Source: Ogataea parapolymorpha DL-1
Taxonomy: Eukaryota; Ascomycota; Pichiomycetes; Pichiales; Pichiaceae
DNA length: 64,000 nt
Assembly (NCBI RefSeq): GCF_000187245.1
Contig: NC_027860.1
Span: 558,001 to 622,000 of the forward strand
Direction: 5' to 3'
Positions 40,848 through 50,894 of the stretch are shown piece after piece. A program made the position numbers and the translations under genes. How positions within the stretch are numbered: position 1 is the first letter of the stretch; each line of letters opens with the position of its first letter. Under the pieces are notes generated by a model that was given only the letters and a program-made list of their open reading frames with translations, did not search any database and had not been told where the DNA came from.

Positions 40848-42578
40848 TTATTGAAATGCATTGTCGCCCAGCTTTTCTTCGATAATATCAATCTCGTGTT
40901 GCAAATCCTCCAAATTAGCTTCGAGCGATATGAGATCATCGAATTTTTTTCGTTTTTTATAGTCGTTGTACAGGTTTTGCACCATGAACTTTTGCTCATT
41001 TAGTACCATCAATTTTTCTCTGTATTCCCTGATTTCTTTCTTCAGCAACCTAGGTCTGTAATTGTTGGCGCCGGTTTGCTGTTCGAGTTCACTTTGCTCT
41101 TTTTTCAATTTCTCTTGTTGTGCTCTGCGCAACCCCGGAAGATTGTCTTGTAAAAACATCACAATATGAAGTTTCAAGGCTTTGTATAGCTTCAGTTCAT
41201 CAGGCTTGACCGACACCGATCCTGGCTTTGATTGATTTTGCTCCAGGACGTATTCCAAAGAATTTATTTTATTGGACACGAGCTTTCCAATCTTCTCCAT
41301 GCGTCCCAATAAATCAATATTTTTTAGCTCAACTGCCTTATCCGAAGACTGTATACTCTTTTCAAATTTGTCTTCTAGAGCCTTTACCTGTCTATAGTAT
41401 TGCAATAGTTCAGCTTGTGTGTCAGAGTACGCATTTCTGAAGTACAGCCTTTTGTTAAACAACTTTTGTTTGCAATTCAAACACATGCGAATTGACCAAT
41501 ATGAGTCTTGAAGCTTTTCCAGCTTGACTTCTTGATCGATATTCATAATGTCAACAACTATATTTGCGGGTACGTCCATAGAGCAGCCTCGAAAAAAGTC
41601 TCCACAAACAACTTGTCCACAAATCCTGCAATGATGTTTGCGATTCCAAAAATTGAATTCTGTTTTGCAAATGTTGCAATTGTCAACCCCGGCATCATCC
41701 ACCCAATCAGCGAGATTACGTTCGATTGATCGCAAAGACCGTGCTGGAATGTTGCTTTTCTCAATATCTTTCAGAACACCCACTAATTTGATGCATCTAT
41801 TTTCTAAAGCCACGGTCTGTAACTTCACAGAATTGAGCTTTTTCGAACGAATGTTTTTCAGGTTTGAAGTTTTATCTGTGAAAAAAGCGCAGTTCTCCGT
41901 CTTCGCCAAGTCCCATCCTGCCTTGTAGCTGAAGAAACATTCTTGACAGCACCGACTCCAATAACCATTTAAGGGATCTGATTGTAGACTAGAGTCAAGC
42001 TTAATGTGAAATCTAGAATGATAACCGCAAAACAGTCGTCCACACCTTCGACAGTTCACCATACCATTTCTTCCATTCAGCCTTTTAGTGCACGAGCTAT
42101 AGCAGCATATATCAGACCCAGAAGGCTTTTGCCAATGATTTCGTGTTATAACTGAGGAGTTTTCAAAAGCTAATTTTTGTGTCTCATCCTCACTGGTACC
42201 GTCAATGAGAGAAGAATCCTGCGTAGCAGCACGCAACTGCTTAGGAGAATTTTGGTATAAGGATTTTCCTACAACATCATCAGCTTTTGTTGCCAGTGTT
42301 CTTTTGAACCATTGTTTAAAATCCAATTCGATCTGTAGATTTGTTTCTGAAGAGCCAAATGAGGAAACTGCATGCTCATCGTCAAGATGTCTATTCAACT
42401 GATTAAGCGTAACCATAGAATCTGTGCAAATGGGACACATCAGGATATCACGGTCAGCCAAAGACGAAGAATGTAAAGAGGATTGAGAAGAGGACAAGGA
42501 CGGCGTGTTTGGCTCATCCATAGAAGCGTCCAAAATCAGCCCTGTATCGGGAGCACCTAAAATTCGTCTTTTAGACAT
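40848..42578 (-). CDS. PEP7: Endosomal tethering protein Pep7/Vac1 with C2H2 and two FYVE-type fingers
   Basis: The 576-residue protein has a C2H2 finger (CPICTDSMVTLNQLNRH, about 48-68), a first FYVE-like Cys cluster (about 156-218, ending GYHSRF) and a canonical FYVE domain (about 288-360) with WVDDAGVDNC, RKHHCRICG and the zinc-binding Cys pairs, then coiled coils (about 380-570). This is the arrangement of Pep7/Vac1, a PI(3)P and Rab5/Vps21 effector that with Vps45 drives Golgi-to-endosome vesicle fusion. The first FYVE-like region lacks the full basic R-HHCR motif and probably does not bind PI(3)P. Confidence 0.92.
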   Translation of the reverse strand: MSKRRILGAPDTGLILDASMDEPNTPSLSSSQSSLHSSSLADRDILMCPICTDSMVTLNQLNRHLDDEHAVSSFGSSETNLQIELDFKQWFKRTLATKADDVVGKSLYQNSPKQLRAATQDSSLIDGTSEDETQKLAFENSSVITRNHWQKPSGSDICCYSSCTKRLNGRNGMVNCRRCGRLFCGYHSRFHIKLDSSLQSDPLNGYWSRCCQECFFSYKAGWDLAKTENCAFFTDKTSNLKNIRSKKLNSVKLQTVALENRCIKLVGVLKDIEKSNIPARSLRSIERNLADWVDDAGVDNCNICKTEFNFWNRKHHCRICGQVVCGDFFRGCSMDVPANIVVDIMNIDQEVKLEKLQDSYWSIRMCLNCKQKLFNKRLYFRNAYSDTQAELLQYYRQVKALEDKFEKSIQSSDKAVELKNIDLLGRMEKIGKLVSNKINSLEYVLEQNQSKPGSVSVKPDELKLYKALKLHIVMFLQDNLPGLRRAQQEKLKKEQSELEQQTGANNYRPRLLKKEIREYREKLMVLNEQKFMVQNLYNDYKKRKKFDDLISLEANLEDLQHEIDIIEEKLGDNAFQ

Positions 42579-42876
42579 TTCACGCTGTTATGAAAACAGA
42601 CTTGATATCATCCTTCACGAATTCGGGGACAGAGATTATTTTCGATCGAATTTTAGTTTTTTTTATTTTAAAATGCAGGCAAAATAATAAAATAAGAGGT
42701 CTTGACAGGCGGCACAAAGCGCTTGGTCCCAGTCAATGTCCTTTACAACCAGTGTATTTAATTTGGCATTTAATACAATCAATCATCAAGAAGTGAACAA
42801 ATAAGTAAGTGATGGCAAATAACAGTCGTAATCATTCAGCTTTATTATAGTTTGAGCGCGTTCAAAGACGAGACAT

Positions 42877-44052
42877 TTAGTTAATGGCTGGGTCCAAGAG
42901 CTCTTCAGCCGAATATGGCACAAAAGAGTCGAGATCAAAATCTAGCTGATCCCTTTTCCATGCAGGTACCAAAGCGTCAATCAAAGCAGGATTGACACTC
43001 AGTTCTCTCTTTGAGAAGTCAAAAAGATCAGGAATTAACAGCTCACGATCCAGTTTGTAGTTCCTGAAATTGGGGAATTTGATTTCTGGTTGTGCTCTGA
43101 ACTCGTCAAAAAATTTGCAGGTCAGCGCTTCAGCAGCTCCAATTCTCAAAACTGGAGAGTAATTCAACACCAATTGCAACAACTCTAAACATTCCGGTTC
43201 CACGTTTTTGAATATTTTCTGTAATGGTATAGGTTTTATCGATGGGAATTTATGGTCCATGTAGTTAGGATTCATGGATTTAATCTCATCCTTAGTGGGG
43301 GTGCCTAGAATTTTGATAATTTCGACAAGCTGATCAATTCCGGACTCTCCTGGAAACAATGGCTGTCCCAAAATAAGTTCCGCTATCACACAGCCTGCAG
43401 ACCATAAGTCAATTTTGGTGGTGTAATTCCGGGCTCCAAAAATAAGCTCTGGGGCTCTATAATATCTGGAACAGATATAGGAAACGTTGGGTTCTGCAGG
43501 ATTCAAGACCTTCGCTGAACCAAAGTCACACAATTTAAGTATTCCGTTGAGTGGGTCAATTAACAAATTTTGAGGTTTGATATCCCTATGACAAATTCCT
43601 AATGAGTGGATGTATAACAAAGAGCGGAAAAGTTGGTAAGAGTATAATTTCACCTCAAGCATTGGCATGGTCCTTTGTCTGGAAGTATACCAGTGACATG
43701 ATTTGTACAACGTCTCCGGAATGTACTCCAGGATCAAATGAAGGTATTGCTCGTCTTTATCATTGGTCTTGTAGAAAAAGGAAAGCAACTTGACGATATT
43801 CTTGTGATTTATGAGCCTCATTATTTCAAGTTCTCTGTTTTTGTAACGTTTATCTTGCAGAACTCGCTTGATTGCTGCCTTACTGTTGTCATGTAATAGT
43901 GTTATCTGGTAAACGTAACCAAAAGATCCGTGTCCCACCATAGATTTTTGAGCATATTCGATATTTGACAAGGCCCCCGTATGTCCATCTCTCACCTCTA
44001 CAGCGATCACCTGCTGTCCAGCGGTTTTGTTAGAAGGATTTAAGTCGTTCAT
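42877..44052 (-). CDS. GSK-3 family Ser/Thr protein kinase (Rim11/Mrk1/Mck1 type)
   Basis: A 391-residue kinase with the features of GSK-3: Gly-rich loop GHGSFG (40-45), the VAIK-equivalent Lys 62, HRDIKPQN (156-163), DFG (176-178) and the activation-loop tyrosine in VSYICSRYYRAPE (Tyr 192), the autophosphorylated position of the family. Short N- and C-terminal extensions fit Rim11 (370 residues) better than Mrk1. Roles in yeasts include control of meiosis, stress responses and protein degradation. Paralogue assignment would need a tree, so no symbol is given. Confidence 0.93.
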   Translation of the reverse strand: MNDLNPSNKTAGQQVIAVEVRDGHTGALSNIEYAQKSMVGHGSFGYVYQITLLHDNSKAAIKRVLQDKRYKNRELEIMRLINHKNIVKLLSFFYKTNDKDEQYLHLILEYIPETLYKSCHWYTSRQRTMPMLEVKLYSYQLFRSLLYIHSLGICHRDIKPQNLLIDPLNGILKLCDFGSAKVLNPAEPNVSYICSRYYRAPELIFGARNYTTKIDLWSAGCVIAELILGQPLFPGESGIDQLVEIIKILGTPTKDEIKSMNPNYMDHKFPSIKPIPLQKIFKNVEPECLELLQLVLNYSPVLRIGAAEALTCKFFDEFRAQPEIKFPNFRNYKLDRELLIPDLFDFSKRELSVNPALIDALVPAWKRDQLDFDLDSFVPYSAEELLDPAIN

Positions 44053-44663
44053 TGTACTACAAACGATGTCTCATCCACCTAAGATTTTCCCAAAGTCACT
44101 AATCTGTAGATTAAGGGCTTTCCGCGACAACAAACAAATTGTACAAGCGTCGAATTTAAAAACAAAAAAGTGTTCGTTTTAACAAAATCGTACCGAATTA
44201 TTATTTCTGAGAAAAAAATGGGGAAAATCCGAATTTGTATCCTGGAAAAAGAAATACACCTCACACCACGAAAGAGAGCAACGTACTCAAAGGTAATGGA
44301 TAACCAGTGTAATTGCGTAAGCTGGGGAGGCTGAGAAGCTGGAATCCCTCATTTACTTCTCCCACCAGCTCATTAGAAGGCTTTCAATTGGTATGCTGAA
44401 CAGTAAATTAAGACATGAACTTTATAGATTCTTCACGATGACATAAGCAACATTCTTCCCGCTGAATAATTTCTTTATGGAGAAGAAAGTGGGGATAATA
44501 AGATAGCTGCAAAAATCCTTGCCGGGTAACCATGACCGAAAATGAGTTTTAGCTGTGCAGAGATGCTTTAAAATAAAATTTTCAAACTAGAATTTTTAGG
44601 ACTTACCAATTTTTCATAAAGGCGAGCTTATCACGACCACGTTGCAAGGAACCTTTATATAAC
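44053..44663. promoter_or_regulatory. Divergent promoter region of the GSK-3 gene and SNU13, with a Reb1-like site
   Basis: This 611-bp stretch contains no gene. A CCGGGTAA at 44522-44529, 135 bp upstream of the SNU13 ATG, is the reverse complement of the TTACCCGG seen twice upstream of TEF1. The rest is AT-rich, with poly-A/T tracts around 44155-44220 and 44570-44610. Confidence 0.5.
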
Positions 44664-45047
44664 ATGTCTACTACTCCAAACCCCAAAGCATTTCCATTAG
44701 CTGATTCTGGTCTCACTCAACAAATTCTTGATGTGGTACAACAAGCTCAAAATCTCAGACAGCTGAAGAAGGGAGCTAACGAGACAACCAAGACTTTGAA
44801 CAGAGGTATTTCGGAATTTATCATCATGGCCGCAGATACTGAGCCTATTGAGATTCTGTTGCATTTGCCACTTCTTTGCGAGGATAAGAATGTTCCATAC
44901 GTTTTTGTTCCCTCAAAAACTGCTCTTGGTAGGGCCTGCGGTGTTTCTAGACCAGTCATTGCTGCTTCGATTACAACCAATGATGCTTCTGCTATCAAAA
45001 ACCAAATCTATGCCATCAAGGATAAGATTGAAACCTTGTTAATCTGA
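44664..45047 (+). CDS. SNU13: U4/U6.U5 snRNP and box C/D snoRNP protein Snu13 (15.5K)
   Basis: The 127-residue product is a full-length L7Ae-family kink-turn binder. Recognition rests on [18 protein letters not shown] (about 33-50), the RNA-contact segment of 15.5K proteins, and on the family core [17 protein letters not shown] (about 78-94). Snu13 nucleates assembly of the U4 snRNP with Prp31 and of box C/D snoRNPs with Nop56/Nop58. Codon use is moderately biased. It converges on the FLC gene with 106 bp between stops. Confidence 0.97.
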   Translation: MSTTPNPKAFPLADSGLTQQILDVVQQAQNLRQLKKGANETTKTLNRGISEFIIMAADTEPIEILLHLPLLCEDKNVPYVFVPSKTALGRACGVSRPVIAASITTNDASAIKNQIYAIKDKIETLLI

Positions 45048-45153
45048 GTCTTTAATAGATCTATTTTTTTACTGAAATATTAATTTTCAATTATAAAATG
45101 AAAACAAGTAAGTTGGTATTGTACACGGTATCGACAACAAAGACCCTGCAATG

Positions 45154-47598
45154 TCATAAGTATGAATATTTAGAACTCTTTTGATTCCCTTCAACATAGT
45201 TTTCAGTAGAATCAAACGGTTGAGTCAAAACATCATTACCGGAATCAGAACCGATGTCTGACATACTTTTGAAACTTTCATCACGCATGAATGTCGAAAC
45301 GGGAGTTTGGAAGCCTTGATTTTCCGACTGCATCATCGGAGTATTTGATTCCGATCTAGCATGTGTTGGAATTTGCTGATCCACAGTGGATTTTGGTAAT
45401 GGATGATCAAAAACTTCTGGCAATTCTGTATTTTGATCACTAGTTTTCTGAGATTTGTTGCGACGAAGGAGGGACTTACCACCAGTGAGCTTGTGCATAA
45501 GTTTAGCACCGAACGAAGCTTCTTCTTCCTGTGTGAGTTCTAGTGGCTTGTCTAGATCACTCTGCGACTTCCTGTCAGAAGACTGACCCATGTCAGAGGA
45601 ATCCACCATGGCCTTTAGCTTGTACATTTCGTTAGCCCAATTCTCTTGATGATCTTTAGCCACCTGTCCAAGCTCAAACAGCTCCTGTGCACCATCAGGA
45701 ACATCATCACTAATCTGCTTCTTTTGGAAAGATGTTCTGTCATCTTTAGCTGGAGAGAATCGAGCATCTGGATTTTTGGAGAAGATCGCGATGCATGAAT
45801 AGACAATAATCAAAACCAGGAGCAAAAATGAGAAAACTGCGTTCAGCACGAAAAAAATCAATCCCATGATTGATCCAACAGCACTTGGTTGACCAAACAA
45901 CTCTGAAAAGAACAAGAAAAAGAACGAGTTAATGGTGTTAACAACGCTCATCAGAATGTTGACGATATTGGTGGCTTTGTCCAGAAATGGCCTCACTTTA
46001 ATCAAAGCGATGGTATAGGCCAAATCTAACAAAAACACAACAAGAGCTTGTGTTTTACCAGACTTCTGAGCAAGGGAAACAAATAATGCTTTCACAAAAA
46101 GGTAGGTCAAAAACACAGCACCCCAGTAAAACTTTTTCGCGTCGAACATTGTGTAGAAGAACCCATACCTGTTGAGAACATCCGGATTTCCATAGAGAAT
46201 GGCAGCAGCATTATTGTGAGTTTCAACAGAGACAGCTCCAAACATTAATGTTCTGTAACAGACCCACCCCATGATTCCCAAGCATAAAAGCAAAAAGATG
46301 ACGGCAAGGACGACCACTGCGGCCGAGTCGACAACGGTGAATTCCCATAAGGATAGAATGACAAGTTGAGGAAATCCGATATAGATATATCTTTGCAAAA
46401 TACCTTTCAAAATAACCTTCCAGTTTCTGCTCAGATCAATGGTTCTGGACCAGCCTCTTTTCCTTCCAAATGACATTATTGTTTTCCCAATCATAAACAA
46501 TCCAATCAGTACATATAGGAATAGAACAAAAAATGTGAATCCCGTGCAAACAATAGAAGTGGGCTCGATGTTTGCCTTGTAACCAACTCTTTCCACGCCT
46601 CTCAATATCTTTAGGTACTGATCACCTTGCAGATTGTACAGATCGTTTGATCTCGCTTCCAAATCCTGGTAGTAGTCCGTTGGGCTTGGTGCCAATGAAG
46701 GCATAAAATAGGACACAAGCGAATAAAATGGAATGAGCTTGGTTGCAATTTTCTTACTTTCGTTCAGGGATCTCTGGACAAGGACTGAAATTGAAGACGA
46801 AGTCAAATATTGCGTGGGAGTTCCACCCGTTGCCTGAACATACCATCTGAATATTTGCTGCATAAAGGTCACTCTGATCAAGCCCATCGACCATGCGATG
46901 TTTTCTGCCCATGCACTGACAATTGGTGGAACCTCTTGAACGTGCAACATGCAAAGGATGACTGTGCTTTGAAAAAAGGAGAACAAAGACACAGCATTTG
47001 CAGAGATAATGGAAGCAGAAGCAGAGTTTCCGAAAACTGATAGAACTGCTGAGACAAGGAGGCCGATTCCGGATATAATAGCGGTAGCCCATTTGGCACC
47101 CACGTGAGCGACGGTCTTCTTATTCGAGAAGCTAGCTTGGATACATCCAACTTGGGTATCATTACTGTCGAGAATAATCACCCTGACAAGAGCGTCGATA
47201 TCAGGAAATGTGTAGGCAATTTTCGGAACCATATTGGTGAAATCACTGGAAAGATATTGAATCGAGTTAACTTCCAACGAACCGGGATACATTGGGCAAA
47301 ATTGTTTCCATCCAATAGAGCAAAAATCGACATTCTTTTCAACGACCTCGATGCCGTAGGCATACGCCATAACCTTGGCATAGACTTGACCAGATATTTC
47401 GGAGGTTAAGGATATATCGTACTTCACAGATCCTCCGTCATCATCTGCGGTGAAAACCACATTGAAATAAGTTGGCTCTATTTGTGAGTTTTCCATACAT
47501 GTGACCAGAGAATTTGCAAAAAGCTCACGTTTACCCTCGGCTAACAGAGGGAATGTAAGCCAAAATCCTAAAAGTAGGGCTTTTTCAATAAACAACAT
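45154..47598 (-). CDS. FLC-type TRP-like membrane protein, copy A
   Basis: The 814-residue protein (ATG at 47596-47598) has a signal peptide (about 1-20), a lumenal ML-like lipid-binding domain with paired cysteines (about 30-165), and about nine hydrophobic segments (about 170-640) matching the fungal TRP-like/flavin carrier family (Flc1-3). The long cytosolic tail (about 640-814) is polar, with Ser-rich stretches and DxG motifs. FLC proteins are ER/vacuolar membrane proteins linked to FAD transport, calcium homeostasis and cell-wall integrity. A paralogue (copy B, 50895-53120) lies on the far side of the ACS gene and is transcribed the other way. Confidence 0.9.
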   Translation of the reverse strand: MLFIEKALLLGFWLTFPLLAEGKRELFANSLVTCMENSQIEPTYFNVVFTADDDGGSVKYDISLTSEISGQVYAKVMAYAYGIEVVEKNVDFCSIGWKQFCPMYPGSLEVNSIQYLSSDFTNMVPKIAYTFPDIDALVRVIILDSNDTQVGCIQASFSNKKTVAHVGAKWATAIISGIGLLVSAVLSVFGNSASASIISANAVSLFSFFQSTVILCMLHVQEVPPIVSAWAENIAWSMGLIRVTFMQQIFRWYVQATGGTPTQYLTSSSISVLVQRSLNESKKIATKLIPFYSLVSYFMPSLAPSPTDYYQDLEARSNDLYNLQGDQYLKILRGVERVGYKANIEPTSIVCTGFTFFVLFLYVLIGLFMIGKTIMSFGRKRGWSRTIDLSRNWKVILKGILQRYIYIGFPQLVILSLWEFTVVDSAAVVVLAVIFLLLCLGIMGWVCYRTLMFGAVSVETHNNAAAILYGNPDVLNRYGFFYTMFDAKKFYWGAVFLTYLFVKALFVSLAQKSGKTQALVVFLLDLAYTIALIKVRPFLDKATNIVNILMSVVNTINSFFFLFFSELFGQPSAVGSIMGLIFFVLNAVFSFLLLVLIIVYSCIAIFSKNPDARFSPAKDDRTSFQKKQISDDVPDGAQELFELGQVAKDHQENWANEMYKLKAMVDSSDMGQSSDRKSQSDLDKPLELTQEEEASFGAKLMHKLTGGKSLLRRNKSQKTSDQNTELPEVFDHPLPKSTVDQQIPTHARSESNTPMMQSENQGFQTPVSTFMRDESFKSMSDIGSDSGNDVLTQPFDSTENYVEGNQKSSKYSYL

Positions 47599-48161
47599 AC
47601 TGATCAAGAAATAATACCTTGTTATTTCAAGGAATGATAGTTGCTGAAATGCGTAGAAAAGTTGGTGGACTAGTTGGTAAGTGCAGCAGTTAATGGAAAT
47701 ATAATGAATCTATAGTCGCAAGTAAAGATCGTTCCTTTGTCTAAATCAGGTTCCGTGTGTTTATTTGCTGAGATAAGAACCAACTTAGAAAATTGTGCGA
47801 TATCCCACTGAGTCAGGAGTATATAATGAAGCAATAAAAAGATTCGTGGTACCCACTTCTTTCAAATAAACTCGAGAAGTGAAAGATCAAGAGCGAAAAC
47901 AAGCTATTGATTCAAATAGCCAGGGTACAGAATTTTTGGCTTATTGAAAAAACTTATGTGGCTAGTGAAAACGACAAGAATTATAGAACACGCTTAGGCG
48001 ACGCAAGCGCGTTTTTTTTTATTTAGATGCCTATCGTGGCGCAGTACCATGATCAAGCATATATAATTTAAGTAGCCAAGAAGCATGACCTAGATCAAAC
48101 ATTTTACAGCATACAACAAAGACAGCTATGAGATAAATATAACGTTGATGAACTTACCGGC
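47599..48161. other. Intergenic region between FLC copy A and ACS
   Basis: 563 bp containing the FLC-A promoter and the ACS 3' UTR (both genes are on the minus strand). A T run of 10 lies at 48012-48021. No gene or clear factor site was recognised. Confidence 0.5.
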
Positions 48162-50174
48162 TTATTTTGCCTTGACAACTTCAATAAGATGTGAAACAAC
48201 TTGTGGATTGCTTAAGGTAGAAGTGTCTCCGAGTTGATCTTCCTCACCGGACAGGATTTTCCTCAGGATTCTTCTCATAATCTTGCCTGACCTTGTTTTC
48301 GGTAGGTCATTAACCAGGAGAATTAATTTTGGAGCCGCAAATGGACCAATTTCCTTTCTCACTGTTAAGATGAGTTCCTTCTTAATTGCCGATGGATCCT
48401 CGATGGATCTGTTCTTTAGAGAGACAAAAGCAGCAACCGCGGATCCGGTTAGTTCGTCCGGGAACCCGACCACCGCAGATTCTGCAACCATTGAATGCTC
48501 AATTAAAGCAGCCTCAATTTCTGCAGTAGACAGTCTGTGACCAGACACATTAACGACATCGTCAACACGACCTAAAATCCAGTAGAAGCCGTCTTTGTCT
48601 CTGGCTGCTCCGTCGCCTGAGAAGTAATACCCATGGTAAGGACGTAAATAAGTATCCAAAAATCGGCTATAGTCCCTCCAGATGGTTCTTGCCATCGATG
48701 GCCAGGATGACCTGATTGCTAGCACACCCTCAACCTCGTTTCCTTCAAGCTCCTTTCCACTCACAGGATCTATGATCGCTGGATCAATTCCGAAGAATGG
48801 GAGCGAAGCAGATCCTGGCTTGGTTGGCGTGACCCCGGCTAAAGGAGTAATCAAGTGAGAGCCAGATTCGGTCTGCCAATAAGTGTCACAAATGTGGGCC
48901 TTGCCACGTCCTATGTGCGCATTATACCACTCCCAAACATCTTTTGCAATTGGCTCTCCAACAGAGCCTAAAACTCTCAAGGATTGGAGTGAGTAAGGCT
49001 CAATGTAGGATTCACCAGCCCTTTTGAGGAGTCTCAAAGCAGTGGGAGCGACATAGAACTGGGTAACTTTGTACTTGTCGACAATCTCCCAGTACCTTGA
49101 ATAGTTTGGGTAAGCTGGGGTACCCTCAAACACAACCGTGGTAGCACCATTCAAGAGAGGACCGTAAACGACATAGCTGTGACCTGTAATCCATCCAACA
49201 TCACCAGCTGTAAATAATATGTCTTCTGGGTGGACATCAAACACATACTTAGTGGTAAGCAGTGCGCCAAGAAGATAGCCGGCCGTCGAGTGCTGGATGC
49301 CTTTAGGCTTGCCAGTAGAGCCTGAAGTATAGAGAAGAAATAGAGTGTCCTCTGCAGAGACTGGGGTAGCAGGGTAATATGATGGGTATTTCTTAACTTC
49401 TTCGTGCCACCATAGATCCCTTCCTTCAGTCCAAGGGATGTGGGAATTACCCGTACGCTTGTAAACAAGAACGTTCGTCACTTGGGGACAAGCGAGAAGG
49501 GCATCGTCAACTATTTTTTTCGTTTCAATAATTTTTCCCCCTCTCTTGGACTCGTCGGTAGTTATGACGACTTTGGAGTTTGCGTCATTAATTCTGTCTC
49601 TAAGGGATCCAGAACTGAAACCAGCAAAGACAACAGAATGAATAGCCCCAATTCTAACGATAGCCATCAAAGTAACGATCGCTTCAGGAATCATGGGCAA
49701 ATACACAGCCACAGTATCCCCTTTCTTGACACCTAGGTTCAGCAGCACCTGAGAAACCTTACAGACTTGTTTCAGTAGCTCGCCGTAAGTAATAATTTCT
49801 CCTTGATCAGGCTCATCTGCTTCATAGATGATAGCAGGCTTGTCTGGGTTTTTGATGGCCCACCGGTCAACGCAATTGTAACAGGCATTCAGTTCTCCGT
49901 CGACAAACCATGCCGATGGTTCTCCATTGTTGTCTTTCAAAAACGGAGCATTGGGAACCTTCGGAACAGTGAAGGGTTTAAACCAGGACAGATGTTGTTC
50001 AGCCATTCCACCGAAGAAAGAGCCGGGGTCACGAATCGATTCTTCATACATTTTTTTGTATTCATCCAACGAGCTCAAATATGGCTTCGATGGATGTCTC
50101 TCCAAGAATCCTGCTGGAGGCTCAAGAGCTCTTTCTCTCATCAAGTGTTCGTTTTCTAAATGCTTTTCCGGCAT
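48162..50174 (-). CDS. ACS1: Acetyl-CoA synthetase (AMP-forming)
   Basis: The 670-residue enzyme converts acetate, CoA and ATP to acetyl-CoA. All family motifs are intact: [12 protein letters not shown] (281-292), [14 protein letters not shown] (about 374-387), YWQTESGSH (432-440), [10 protein letters not shown] (517-526) and the catalytic Lys in RSGKIMRR (Lys 631), which in this family is controlled by acetylation. There is no peroxisomal SKL at the end (VKAK), so a cytosolic or nuclear site is expected. Whether it corresponds to Acs1 or Acs2 of S. cerevisiae is a guess; the symbol follows my recollection of K. phaffii usage. REG1 in the same window encodes a likely indirect regulator through Snf1. 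Confidence 0.93.
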   Translation of the reverse strand: MPEKHLENEHLMRERALEPPAGFLERHPSKPYLSSLDEYKKMYEESIRDPGSFFGGMAEQHLSWFKPFTVPKVPNAPFLKDNNGEPSAWFVDGELNACYNCVDRWAIKNPDKPAIIYEADEPDQGEIITYGELLKQVCKVSQVLLNLGVKKGDTVAVYLPMIPEAIVTLMAIVRIGAIHSVVFAGFSSGSLRDRINDANSKVVITTDESKRGGKIIETKKIVDDALLACPQVTNVLVYKRTGNSHIPWTEGRDLWWHEEVKKYPSYYPATPVSAEDTLFLLYTSGSTGKPKGIQHSTAGYLLGALLTTKYVFDVHPEDILFTAGDVGWITGHSYVVYGPLLNGATTVVFEGTPAYPNYSRYWEIVDKYKVTQFYVAPTALRLLKRAGESYIEPYSLQSLRVLGSVGEPIAKDVWEWYNAHIGRGKAHICDTYWQTESGSHLITPLAGVTPTKPGSASLPFFGIDPAIIDPVSGKELEGNEVEGVLAIRSSWPSMARTIWRDYSRFLDTYLRPYHGYYFSGDGAARDKDGFYWILGRVDDVVNVSGHRLSTAEIEAALIEHSMVAESAVVGFPDELTGSAVAAFVSLKNRSIEDPSAIKKELILTVRKEIGPFAAPKLILLVNDLPKTRSGKIMRRILRKILSGEEDQLGDTSTLSNPQVVSHLIEVVKAK

Positions 50175-50894
50175 TTTGTTAAAATCAGTCAGAGAATTGT
50201 AAAATGCTATTCGTTATATATATAATCCAAGATATTGAAGTGGGAAACACAATGCTGCAGAATCTGACCCCGTATGCTAACATAGAAAATGCCCTTTTTG
50301 CGAACCCTGTCACCGTCCACGCGAAATTTGCACCCTCCCCCGAAAAGGAGGGGACACTGAGGGGAAGAAAAATACCAAATGTGTTACTAAAATGTCCCCG
50401 CAATTGCAGTGATTAGGCACAATTTGCCTAATTGAGGGGACGCGGCTGGAGGGAGTTTTGGGACGCTGGTCCGAGTGCAAGCCCGTTTTCCCACTTATCT
50501 ACAGCAATTGTGGGGTTTGCGCACATCTATGAAAAACATCCTTACATTCAAGTTTTTGATGAATTTCCTGATTACGTAATAAGAGACAAAATTTCAAGGC
50601 ACAGTTAAATTGTATTCGGTACATCGTGTTTACAGTTGTAATTTTTGAGGCAGCATATTTTTAGAAACACCGAATAACCCTGGATCAGAAAATATTGTCT
50701 TTGATCTTAAAATTAAAATAGTGTTCCTGCGCTGGTATCATTATTTTAGCTTGCTGAAGTCAAGTCGCTGATTACATAAAGGACTCACAGCTGCTGAGTG
50801 CTCGCTTCCGTGCTCATCAAAAAACTCATCTTTATTGCTTCTCAAGGTGCTTCATAGCCTCGTTTGTGCCGAGTAGGCAAATTTATTAAATACC
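50175..50894. promoter_or_regulatory. Divergent ACS/FLC-B promoter with GC-rich AGGGG cluster
   Basis: This 720-bp stretch lies between two divergent starts. Nearer ACS it is unusually GC-rich and contains three AGGGG elements (50349-50353, 50360-50364 and 50435-50439) and a CCCTCC/GGAGGG inverted repeat (50333-50338 and 50347-50352). AGGGG is the stress-response element bound by Msn2/4-type zinc-finger proteins; C-rich cores are also bound by Mig1 and by Mxr1 of methylotrophic yeasts. A TATA-like TATATATA lies at 50216-50223, about 45 bp upstream of the ACS start. Confidence 0.55.
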
